A stretch of DNA of 64,000 bases from Flavobacteriaceae bacterium (GTDB lineage Bacteria > Bacteroidota > Bacteroidia > Flavobacteriales > Flavobacteriaceae), in NCBI GenBank assembly GCA_002702745.1, contig PABM01000011.1, positions 1 through 64,000 on the forward strand. Reading direction: 5' to 3'. A program made the translations under genes and the position numbers. This document shows, piece by piece, positions 42,615 to 50,282 of this stretch. The stretch's first letter is position 1. The number at the start of each line of letters is the position of its first letter. The notes beneath the pieces are model-generated. The model worked only from the letters and a program-made list of their open reading frames with translations, was not told where the DNA came from and did not search any database.

Positions 42615-44783
42615 TTGAAGAAATTAGAGAGAACATTATCATTGCCAGGCGCGATTGCAGTTAGTATAGGAGGAATGTTAAGCGGGATATTTGTGCTTCC
42701 TGGGCTGGCTGTTGGAATAACGGGATCATCGGTCTGGTTGGCTTTTTTAGCAGCAGCACTGTGTATATTACCCGCGGTCTTGTCTAAATCTGAGCTTGGT
42801 ACAGCAATGCCAAAATCAGGAGGAACGTACGTTTATATTGAAAGAGCCTTCGGGCCGCTGTTTGGAACCATTGCAGGAATAGGCCTGTGGCTTTCACTTC
42901 TGTTAAAAAGCGCCTTTTCTTTAGTAGGCCTAAGCGCCTATCTATACGTTGTTGTAAACATAGATGAAGCATATACAAAAATCATTGCGTTGCTTGCTTT
43001 GCTATTAATATTTTTACTTAATGTTTTTGGTTTAAAAAAGGTAGAAAAAACACAACTTGCAATAGTCACAGCAAGCATTATATCTCTAGTTGTAATTATA
43101 GTCCTAGGCTTCAACTCCTTTGATTCAAAACTTACCGAGCCGGTCTTTTCAGAAGGAACAAACGGGTTTATCGCAGGAGTTGCTTTTTTATATATATCCT
43201 ATGCAGGGGTAACAAAAATTGCCGCAATCGCAGGAGAGATTAAAAACCCAGCAAAAAACCTTCCTTTAACAATGATTATATCGTTGTTCTTAATTACAAC
43301 GATATACTGCCTGGTTGCTTTAGCTCTTGTTGGTAATGTAGAAGCCTCGGTGCTGGCAACAGACATAAAACCAATTCACACCTTATTCCAAACCTTAGGT
43401 GGAGACACATTTGGTTTAATAGCCGGAGTTGTGGGGGCTCTAACACTTATGTCTATGGCAAACTCAGGAGTGCTGGCATCCTCCAGATTTCCATTTGCCA
43501 TGTCTAAAGACGGCTTGTTACCAAGCTATTTGGCAGGTATTAACTCAAGGTTTATGACGCCTGTTTCAGCAATTCTTACGACATCAATACTTATTGCTTT
43601 AGCTATCATCTTTTTGGATGTTGTCAAGATTGCTAAACTCGCAAGTGCATTTAAGGTTTTGATGTTCATTTTCAACGAGCTTACGGTTATAGTTTTAAGG
43701 GAAACTAATGCGCAATGGTATAAACCAACTTTTAAGTCACCAATGTATCCGTATGTTCAGATTTTTGGAATTTTAAGCGGGATAGTACTTCTCGCATTCT
43801 TAGGGGTCATGCCTGTTGTTTCGGTTATTGGGGTTGTTATACTAGGCTTTTTGATCTTTTTAGTATACGGCAGCAAATCAGACAGAAGTGGAGTCGCCTC
43901 AAGCTATGGAATACTTTCTTTCTTTTTTAAAGATGCTTCAAAAATTAGAGAATATGCAGACGAAACAGACGCAGGTGTAGATGCGATCTCCACAAGCGCA
44001 GAGGTTGTTGTGCCCTTGCTGGGAGACGAGACGTCTCCGGAAACCTTGGTTGAAATGGCAGCAGCATTAAAAAGCACGAATGAGGTTCAGGCTTTTGATA
44101 TAACAGAGGTTCCAAACCAAACAGACTCATCAGTATTTATGGAAGACTCTCCAGAGTCTACATCTTTAAAAAGAAGAATAAAACGGCTTGCCGGCTCAAA
44201 AGACCTTTTACTAGGTTTCGAGGCGGTGGTGACCTACGAGCTTTCCCAAACAATTAATAGGCTTAGCTCTCAAGACAGCTGTGAATGGCTGGTCATGGGT
44301 TGGGGGGCAAGACCCAACTCAGGAATATTTATAAGCAACCCAATCGGATGGCTGCTTGCCAACATCAACTCAAATCTAGCCTTGTTTAAAGACAATGGGG
44401 TTAGGTATATTGCAAAAGTAGTTTTAGCTCTTAGACCCGGCAGAAAGGACAAAAACTTTATTGGAATAGCAAACAATATTTGTAAGCATTACGGGGCAAC
44501 ACTTACTTTGCTTCATGTTGTCCCGGAAAGCACCACAACAACAGAAACTGTTAAACACAGGTCAGAAGAAAAGCTTAAGCAATCAAAAGTTTCAGCTAGT
44601 GTCGAAATCGTTAAAAGCGACAAGCCTGTTGATACGATTTCAGAAATTTCTGCTAGCTATGATTTGTTAATTCTTGGAACACCAGAAAAAGACAACTGGA
44701 TTAAAGTCTTATTTGGAGGAGGAAAAGACAAATTTACCGAGAAAGCAGCCTGTTCTGTTTTAAGAATCACCCTCAAAGACTAA
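42615..44783 (+). CDS. APC-family amino acid permease fused to universal stress (USP) domains
   Basis: A 722-residue fusion. Residues 1-420 hold twelve membrane helices of the APC superfamily (LPGAIAVSIGGMLSGIF, PKSGGTYVYIERAFGPL, YAGVTKIAAIAGEIKNP). Residues about 440-722 are soluble, with two USP-like alpha/beta domains: one around VPLLGDETSPETLVEMAAAL and one ending LLILGTPEKDN...CSVLRITL. The ATP-binding glycine motif of USPs is degenerate. The cytoplasmic part likely senses nucleotide or stress to gate transport. Start is TTG, just before the first helix. Codons are more G+C-rich than in the polysaccharide genes. Confidence 0.88.
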   Translation: MKKLERTLSLPGAIAVSIGGMLSGIFVLPGLAVGITGSSVWLAFLAAALCILPAVLSKSELGTAMPKSGGTYVYIERAFGPLFGTIAGIGLWLSLLLKSAFSLVGLSAYLYVVVNIDEAYTKIIALLALLLIFLLNVFGLKKVEKTQLAIVTASIISLVVIIVLGFNSFDSKLTEPVFSEGTNGFIAGVAFLYISYAGVTKIAAIAGEIKNPAKNLPLTMIISLFLITTIYCLVALALVGNVEASVLATDIKPIHTLFQTLGGDTFGLIAGVVGALTLMSMANSGVLASSRFPFAMSKDGLLPSYLAGINSRFMTPVSAILTTSILIALAIIFLDVVKIAKLASAFKVLMFIFNELTVIVLRETNAQWYKPTFKSPMYPYVQIFGILSGIVLLAFLGVMPVVSVIGVVILGFLIFLVYGSKSDRSGVASSYGILSFFFKDASKIREYADETDAGVDAISTSAEVVVPLLGDETSPETLVEMAAALKSTNEVQAFDITEVPNQTDSSVFMEDSPESTSLKRRIKRLAGSKDLLLGFEAVVTYELSQTINRLSSQDSCEWLVMGWGARPNSGIFISNPIGWLLANINSNLALFKDNGVRYIAKVVLALRPGRKDKNFIGIANNICKHYGATLTLLHVVPESTTTTETVKHRSEEKLKQSKVSASVEIVKSDKPVDTISEISASYDLLILGTPEKDNWIKVLFGGGKDKFTEKAACSVLRITLKD

Positions 44784-44787
44784 CAAA

Positions 44788-46584
44788 CTAATCATTTAGC
44801 TTTAAAACAGCCATAAATGCTTCTTGAGGAATTTCAACACTTCCGACCTGGCGCATTCTCTTTTTACCCTTTTTCTGATTTTCTAAAAGCTTTCTTTTTC
44901 TTGTGATATCTCCACCATAACACTTTGCGGTTACATCTTTCCTTACAGCCTTGATTGTTTCTCTAGCGATAATTTTGGTTCCAATAGCAGCTTGAATAGG
45001 AACATCAAATTGCTGCCTAGGAATCAATTCTTTAAGTTTCTCACAGATTTTTTTACCCATTCTATAGGCGTTGTCGGTGTGAATAAGAGCTGACAAAGCG
45101 TCAATGGGTTTTCCATTAAGAAGGATATCAACCCTAACAAGTTTAGATTGTTGGAGCCCTAAAGGAGAATAATCAAAAGAAGCATATCCTTTAGAAACAG
45201 TTTTTAGCCGATCATAAAAATCAAAAACTATTTCTGCCAAGGGCATGTCAAAAATTAGTTCAACCCTAGTTGTAGTTAAATAAGTTTGGCTTTTAATCAC
45301 CCCTCTTTTTTCTATACACAAAGACATGACGTTGCCGATAAAATCTGACTTTGTAATAATCGAGGCTTTAATAAAAGGCTCTTCAACTCTGTCTAAAAAT
45401 GAAGGGTCTGGCAAATCTGAAGGGTTGTTTACAAGGATAATATTGTCTGGTTGTTTTTTGGAGTAAGCATGATAAGAAACATTTGGAACAGTGGTAATTA
45501 CAGTCATTCCAAACTCTCTTTCAAGCCTTTCTTGTACAATTTCCATATGAAGCATCCCAAGAAACCCACACCTAAAACCAAATCCAAGGGCAGCAGAGCT
45601 TTCTGGAACAAACACAAGCGAGGCATCATTTAGTTGTAGTTTTTCCATTGCCCCTCGTAGCTCCTCATAGTCTTCTGTATCAACAGGGTAAATGCCCGCA
45701 AAAACCATTGGCTTGACATCCTCAAAACCAGAAATTGCCCCCTCAGTTGGCTTTTCGAAATCTGTTATTGTGTCACCTACTTTAACTTCCTTAGCCTCCT
45801 TAATTCCAGTGATTAAATACCCAACATCTCCGGCAAATATTTCTTGTTTTGGGCTTTGCTTTAAATTAAGCGTTCCTACTTCATCAGCATTATAAGCTTT
45901 GTTGGTGGCTAAAAATTTTATTTTTTGATTCTTTTTAATTGAACCATCAATTACCCTAAAGTAAGTTTCAATTCCTCTAAAAGGATTGTAAACAGAATCA
46001 AAAATTAAAGCCTGTAATGGCTTTGAGGCATCTCCACTTGGACAAGGTACACGATCAAGAATGGCTTCAAGAATATTTTCAATTCCAAGGCCTGTTTTTG
46101 CGCTTGCTGGAATAACTTCTTCAGCATTGCAGCCAAGTAGGTCAACGATATCGTCTGTTACCTCTTGTGGGTTAGCACTTGGTAAATCTACTTTGTTTAA
46201 TACAGGAATAATTTCAAGGTCATTTTCTAGAGCAAGATATAGGTTAGAAATTGTTTGAGCTTGTATGCTCTGCGCAGCATCTACAACAAGCAGCGCACCC
46301 TCGCAAGCTGCAATTGACCTCGAAACTTCATATGAAAAATCAACATGTCCAGGTGTGTCAATAAGATTTAACACAAAACCCTCTCCATTGTGGTTGTAAT
46401 TCATTTGGATTGCATGGGACTTTATTGTAATGCCCCTTTCTCTCTCGAGATCCATGTCATCTAAAAGCTGATCCTGTTTTTCACGATCTGTAATTGCACC
46501 CGTAAATTCCAAAAGTCTATCAGCAAGGGTGCTTTTACCGTGATCAATATGGGCGATAATACAAAAATTTCTAATGTTTTTCAT
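44788..46584 (-). CDS. lepA: elongation factor 4 (LepA)
   Basis: A 598-residue translational GTPase of normal length: G1 [15 protein letters not shown]2 region [12 protein letters not shown]3 DTPGHVDF, G4 NKVDLPSA, then the LepA-specific C-terminus with [13 protein letters not shown] and [16 protein letters not shown]. It back-translocates or remodels stalled ribosomes. A TATTTTTG element (46602-46609, minus) precedes the ATG by 17 nt, divergent from dusB. Confidence 0.98.
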   Translation of the reverse strand: MKNIRNFCIIAHIDHGKSTLADRLLEFTGAITDREKQDQLLDDMDLERERGITIKSHAIQMNYNHNGEGFVLNLIDTPGHVDFSYEVSRSIAACEGALLVVDAAQSIQAQTISNLYLALENDLEIIPVLNKVDLPSANPQEVTDDIVDLLGCNAEEVIPASAKTGLGIENILEAILDRVPCPSGDASKPLQALIFDSVYNPFRGIETYFRVIDGSIKKNQKIKFLATNKAYNADEVGTLNLKQSPKQEIFAGDVGYLITGIKEAKEVKVGDTITDFEKPTEGAISGFEDVKPMVFAGIYPVDTEDYEELRGAMEKLQLNDASLVFVPESSAALGFGFRCGFLGMLHMEIVQERLEREFGMTVITTVPNVSYHAYSKKQPDNIILVNNPSDLPDPSFLDRVEEPFIKASIITKSDFIGNVMSLCIEKRGVIKSQTYLTTTRVELIFDMPLAEIVFDFYDRLKTVSKGYASFDYSPLGLQQSKLVRVDILLNGKPIDALSALIHTDNAYRMGKKICEKLKELIPRQQFDVPIQAAIGTKIIARETIKAVRKDVTAKCYGGDITRKRKLLENQKKGKKRMRQVGSVEIPQEAFMAVLKLND

Positions 46585-46601
46585 CAGCTAATACGAGAGA
46601 A

Positions 46602-46657
46602 CAAAAATAAGTAAAAATTATCGTTAAAGGACTATATAAAAGACTTGGTTATCTTTG
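46602..46657. promoter_or_regulatory. divergent -7 elements for lepA and dusB
   Basis: TATTTTTG on the minus strand (46602-46609) serves lepA; TATCTTTG on the plus strand (46650-46657) serves dusB, ending 19 nt before its TTG. Both match TAnnTTTG. Confidence 0.55.
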
Positions 46658-46676
46658 CACAAAGAAAGAGTTCAAC

Positions 46677-47666
46677 TTGGCTAAAATAGGAGATATTGAA
46701 TTAGGAGACTTTCCTTTGTTGCTTGCACCAATGGAAGATGTAAGCGATCCACCATTCAGGGCACTCTGTAAAGAGAATGGGGCTGATGTAGTTTACACAG
46801 AGTTTATTTCGTCTGAAGGGTTGATTAGGGATGCAGTAAAAAGTGTCATAAAGCTTGATATATACGAAAAAGAAAGACCTGTAGGAATACAAATTTTTGG
46901 CGCAAATTTAGACACAATGCTTCAGGCGGTTGACATAGTCGAAAAATCCAACCCTGATGTTATCGACATAAACTATGGCTGTCCCGTAAAAAAAGTAGTT
47001 TCTAAAGGCGCTGGTGCAGGAATTTTGAAAGACCTATGTTTAATGGAAAGCCTTACAAAGGCAATTGTTGAGAGAACAAGTCTCCCTGTAACGGTTAAGA
47101 CAAGACTGGGGTGGGACCACGACTCGATAAAAATTGTGGAGGTCGCAGAGAGACTACAGGACGTTGGTTGTAAAGCTATTGCAATTCACGGAAGAACAAG
47201 AGCTCAAATGTATAAAGGAGATGCGGACTGGAGCTACATAGAAAAAGTGAAAAACAACCCTAGAATGCATATTCCAGTCTTTGCAAATGGTGATATAAAC
47301 ACACCTGAAAGAGCAATGTATGTCAGAGATGAGCTTGGTTTAGATGGAGCAATGATAGGGCGAGCTTCAATAGGAAATCCGTGGTTTTTTAATGAGGTTA
47401 AACACTACCTTGAAACAGGCCTGCATAAAGAACCTGCTTCTATAAAAGAAAGAGCTGCTGTTGCAAAACGTCACTTAGAAATGTCTGTTTCATGGAAGGG
47501 TGAAAGGCTGGGTGTTTATGAAACAAGAAGGCATTATTCAAATTATTTTAAGGGAATAGAAAACTTTAAGCCTTACAGACAAAAACTTGTAACAACCGAG
47601 ACTTCAGGTGAACTGTATGAGATTCTTGATTCTATTTCTGAGAAATTTGCTCAATATTCTTTTTAA
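46677..47666 (+). CDS. dusB: tRNA-dihydrouridine synthase (DusB type)
   Basis: A 329-residue FMN enzyme. LLAPMEDVSDPPFR at the N-terminus, the catalytic Cys in NYGCPVKKVVSKGAGAG near 100-116, HGRTRAQMYKGDADW and DGAMIGRASIGNPW (FMN phosphate site) define the Dus family. It reduces specific uridines in the tRNA D-loop. The start is TTG at 46677 because the first ATG lies within the conserved barrel. Its 3' end overlaps the convergent permease gene by 35 nt. Confidence 0.94.
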   Translation: MAKIGDIELGDFPLLLAPMEDVSDPPFRALCKENGADVVYTEFISSEGLIRDAVKSVIKLDIYEKERPVGIQIFGANLDTMLQAVDIVEKSNPDVIDINYGCPVKKVVSKGAGAGILKDLCLMESLTKAIVERTSLPVTVKTRLGWDHDSIKIVEVAERLQDVGCKAIAIHGRTRAQMYKGDADWSYIEKVKNNPRMHIPVFANGDINTPERAMYVRDELGLDGAMIGRASIGNPWFFNEVKHYLETGLHKEPASIKERAAVAKRHLEMSVSWKGERLGVYETRRHYSNYFKGIENFKPYRQKLVTTETSGELYEILDSISEKFAQYSF

Positions 47667-48819
47667 CATAAAAAGAAACGAAGGTCGAGGCAACACAACC
47701 TAAAACACACACCGTAAACAGGACTGTTAAAAAGTTTTGAAGCTCGAACACAACAGGATACGCTAAAGAAGGGGTAATCATAAACAAAGCAAAAGTTTGC
47801 TGTAAGAAAATCAGTAAAACACCGATTACAAGTCCAATAATACTGCCAACAACCGAAATTAATCCGCCTTGATAAAAGAAAATTTTACTCACTTGCTTTT
47901 TTGTTAAGCCCAAAACTAAAAGTGTGTGGAGATTACCTTTTTTTTCTATAACCATCATCATCAAAGCACCAAACATATTAAATAAAGCAACAACAACTAT
48001 TAATGAAAAAACCAAATAGATTGCCAACTGTTCAGTGTTAAGCATCTTATATATTGTTTTGTTCTGTTGCACCCTGGTTTCAATCAAAAACTGAGGCCCA
48101 AAAAAAGAAGAAAACTCTTCAGCAGAAAAACTATTTTGATATATCTCAATTGAACCCACATTTTTTGGACCCACATCAAAAAGATTTTTAACAAGACCAA
48201 TATCTGCAAAAACAAGACTGTTATTTAATTCCTCGTTAAGAGTAAAAATTCCAGAAGCCATAACATTTATAGACTTTAAAACATCCCTTTTCGAAAATAT
48301 CTGACCCTTGCCAGCCCTTGGAGCATAAAGCTTAATTGGGTTTACCGCATCAAAAGTGCTAATACCAAGATCATAAGCGGCGCCCAAACCAACAACAATT
48401 TCATTTCTTTCTAAATTAAACCAACGACCCTGATAAACCATTGAGTCAACACTTGTTTTAGGAAATTCTTGATCAACACCAAGAATAGTTACAACCCTAG
48501 TATTTTCATTCATTGAAAAGAGAGCCTTGTCTTCATATGTCAAACCATATGAAAGACCTTTATTTTCCAAAAAAGATCTTATTTCATCTGTAAACTCAAA
48601 AGACTTTCCCTTAACCGAGGTGATTTTTAACTCTGGTGAAACAAAGGAAATAAACTCAAGACTATAATCTCTCAGGCCACTAAAACCAGACAACACCACA
48701 AACATTGCAGCAGAACTGACAATTACACCAAGAATTGCGAGAATTGACATATAGTTAATAGCAGTATTCTTGCTTTTTGTAAAAAAGTATCTAATTGATA
48801 TGTGCTTGGAAATACTCAA
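47632..48819 (-). CDS. FtsX-like ABC transporter permease (LolC/LolE family)
   Basis: A 395-residue permease with one N-terminal helix (about 20-45), a large periplasmic domain (about 50-260) and three C-terminal helices, the MacB/LolC/LolE topology. The beginning (ISIRYFFTKSKNTAINYMSILAILGV) and FNMFGALMMMVIEKKGNLHTLLVLGLTKKQV in the cytoplasmic coupling region are characteristic. It probably releases lipoproteins from the inner membrane with a LolD ATPase encoded elsewhere. Start TTG at 48819, 3 nt after rbfA. Confidence 0.9.
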   Translation of the reverse strand: MSISKHISIRYFFTKSKNTAINYMSILAILGVIVSSAAMFVVLSGFSGLRDYSLEFISFVSPELKITSVKGKSFEFTDEIRSFLENKGLSYGLTYEDKALFSMNENTRVVTILGVDQEFPKTSVDSMVYQGRWFNLERNEIVVGLGAAYDLGISTFDAVNPIKLYAPRAGKGQIFSKRDVLKSINVMASGIFTLNEELNNSLVFADIGLVKNLFDVGPKNVGSIEIYQNSFSAEEFSSFFGPQFLIETRVQQNKTIYKMLNTEQLAIYLVFSLIVVVALFNMFGALMMMVIEKKGNLHTLLVLGLTKKQVSKIFFYQGGLISVVGSIIGLVIGVLLIFLQQTFALFMITPSLAYPVVFELQNFLTVLFTVCVLGCVASTFVSFYVKKNIEQISQK

Positions 48820-48822
48820 AAA

Positions 48823-49185
48823 CTATTTTCTTAAGGGGTTATCAAGACCTTTTAAAGAGTCTTCAATCTTTTCAATATAGTCAAGTGAATCATCAAGAAA
48901 AAATAATAGCTCAGGTACTTTTCTAAGTTGTTTTTTTGCTTTTTGAGCAATCTCATGCCTTATTCTAGGCGACATTTTCAACACTTCATCCAAGATTTGT
49001 TTGGACATCTCGGATGGAAAGATGCTTAAAAAAACTTTTGCCAGCGAAAAATCTACAGTAACTGAAACCTTAGTCACAGACAAAAGAATTCCGTAATTTC
49101 CTTCTTTCTTAATCTTAGTTTGTAAAATTTCAGCAACATCCTTTTGAAGCAGTTTCGAAACCTTTTTTTGTCTAGTTGTTTCCAT
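48823..49185 (-). CDS. rbfA: 30S ribosome-binding factor A
   Basis: A 120-residue KH-type protein. TTRQKKVSKLLQKDVAEIL opens the protein, and VTVDFSLAKVFLSIFPS and RKVPELLFFLDDSLDYIEKIEDSL match the family. RbfA assists maturation of the 16S rRNA 5' end. A TATATTTG promoter element (49222-49229, minus) lies 36 nt upstream. The permease gene follows after 3 nt. Confidence 0.93.
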   Translation of the reverse strand: METTRQKKVSKLLQKDVAEILQTKIKKEGNYGILLSVTKVSVTVDFSLAKVFLSIFPSEMSKQILDEVLKMSPRIRHEIAQKAKKQLRKVPELLFFLDDSLDYIEKIEDSLKGLDNPLRK

Positions 49186-49221
49186 TTGATAAAATTAGAA
49201 CATTTAGCTCGTTTAACTAAA

Positions 49222-49246
49222 CAAATATAAAATTAAACTAAATTTG
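49222..49246. promoter_or_regulatory. divergent -7 elements for rbfA and the epimerase gene
   Basis: TATATTTG on the minus strand (49222-49229) for rbfA and TAAATTTG on the plus strand (49239-49246) for the epimerase gene; both are full TAnnTTTG matches. The second ends 4 nt before the GTG at 49251. Confidence 0.65.
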
Positions 49247-49250
49247 TATT

Positions 49251-49652
49251 GTGATTAAGAAAATTGAGCATATTGGAATTGCAGTTAAGGACCTAAAAAA
49301 ATCTGAAGAACTGTTTAAAAAACTTTTAGGTGAAAAACCATACAAAACGGAGGAGGTTAAGTCTGAAGGTGTTGTCACTTCTTTTTTTAAAGTAGCAGAT
49401 CAAAAAGTAGAATTGCTTCACGCTGCTTCTGAAGATTCATCTATTTCAAAGTTCATCGAAAAACGCAATGAAGGCATACATCATTTAGCATTTCATGTAG
49501 ACAACGTAGAAAAAGAAGTAGAAAGGCTTCAGGGCTTAGGCTTTGAATTTATTTCACCTATTCCAAAAAAAGGAGCAGATAATAAGATGATTGTCTTCCT
49601 GCACCCAAGAACAACTAATGGGGTTCTTATTGAGCTCTGTGAAGAAGTTTAA
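49251..49652 (+). CDS. mce: methylmalonyl-CoA epimerase (VOC family)
   Basis: A 133-residue vicinal-oxygen-chelate protein. KKIEHIGIAVKDLKKSEELFKKLLG supplies the first metal His, and HHLAFHVDNVEKEVERL and PRTTNGVLIELCE the others; the length and motifs match methylmalonyl-CoA epimerase. It converts the S to the R epimer in propionyl-CoA metabolism. The GTG start lies 4 nt behind a perfect -7 element, so the message should start on or beside the initiation codon. mutA/mutB are not in the window. Confidence 0.93.
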   Translation: MIKKIEHIGIAVKDLKKSEELFKKLLGEKPYKTEEVKSEGVVTSFFKVADQKVELLHAASEDSSISKFIEKRNEGIHHLAFHVDNVEKEVERLQGLGFEFISPIPKKGADNKMIVFLHPRTTNGVLIELCEEV

Positions 49653-49657
49653 GATGT

Positions 49658-49688
49658 TTTGTCATTAACAAAACATTCGTTAATATTG
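49658..49688 (+). promoter_or_regulatory. promoter of the CAU tRNA gene
   Basis: -33 TTTG (49658-49661), 19-nt spacer, -7 TAATATTG (49681-49688; one mismatch to TAnnTTTG). The expected start is a few bases before the tRNA. Confidence 0.6.
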
Positions 49689-49698
49689 CACACTATTT

Positions 49699-49772
49699 GG
49701 TCCTATAGCTCAGTTGGTTAGAGTAGATGACTCATAATCATTTGGTCCCTGGTTCGAGCCCAGGTGGGACCA
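49699..49772 (+). tRNA. tRNA with CAU anticodon, probably tRNA-Ile2
   Basis: A 74-nt cloverleaf: acceptor GGTCCTA/TGGGACC, D stem GCTC/GAGT, anticodon arm GATGA-CTCATAA-TCATT with anticodon CAT at 49733-49735, T arm CCTGG-TTCGAGC-CCAGG, discriminator A. CAU can be Met or, after lysidine modification by TilS, Ile. C4-G69 and C5-G68 in the acceptor are the pairs TilS prefers in Ile2 and differ from the usual elongator-Met acceptor. The bases after A73 are CCA, so the CCA end appears encoded (to 49775), unlike the tRNA-Cys here. Confidence 0.88.
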
Positions 49773-49782
49773 CCATCTAAAG

Positions 49783-49805
49783 CCCCTCGAAATGAGGGGT
49801 TTTTT
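49783..49805 (+). terminator. intrinsic terminator after the CAU tRNA
   Basis: Perfect stem CCCCTC (49783-49788)/GAGGGG (49794-49799) with loop GAAAT and a T6 run. Confidence 0.92.
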
Positions 49806-49829
49806 GTTTAGAATGACTAAATTTAATCA

Positions 49830-50282
49830 ATGAATTTTATAGAAAAATACAAGCTCCTAACCATTTATGTCATGAGCTTTATGTATGTTTTTATTGGAAT
49901 TAAACACTTCACAAATCCACAATATTTTTTAGATATTGTGCCGCCCCAACTACCTTCTAAATTATTTCTGGTATATTTCACAGGTATGATTGAAGTTGTT
50001 GGTGGAGCAGCAATTCTTACACCAAAAACCAGAAATGTGGGCGCCTACTTATTGATTTTTCTTCTATTATCTGTATTTCCTGCAAACATATATCTATATG
50101 TTTCAGAGACCCCTCAAAGCTTATTAGGAATTTCAAAAACGGATGCTTTAATTAGAATGCCGTTCCAAATACCCTTAATTTTGTTAGCTTTTTGGCACTC
50201 AAAAAAAAACCACCCTAAATGGGTGGCCTATCTTTCTTCGCTGGTCTTTCCGCCAACGATAATTTATTTTTTATCAATATAA
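49830..50282 (+). CDS. DoxX-like family membrane protein
   Basis: A 150-residue protein with four membrane helices (about 10-28, 45-63, 70-90 and 112-132). IGIKHFTNPQYFLDIVPPQLPSK after the first helix and MIEVVGGAAIL in the second are typical of the DoxX/DoxD-like group in Bacteroidota. The family is linked to redox stress in some bacteria, but the function here is unknown. It stands alone downstream of the tRNA terminator and converges with the M1 peptidase gene with no gap. Confidence 0.82.
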   Translation: MNFIEKYKLLTIYVMSFMYVFIGIKHFTNPQYFLDIVPPQLPSKLFLVYFTGMIEVVGGAAILTPKTRNVGAYLLIFLLLSVFPANIYLYVSETPQSLLGISKTDALIRMPFQIPLILLAFWHSKKNHPKWVAYLSSLVFPPTIIYFLSI

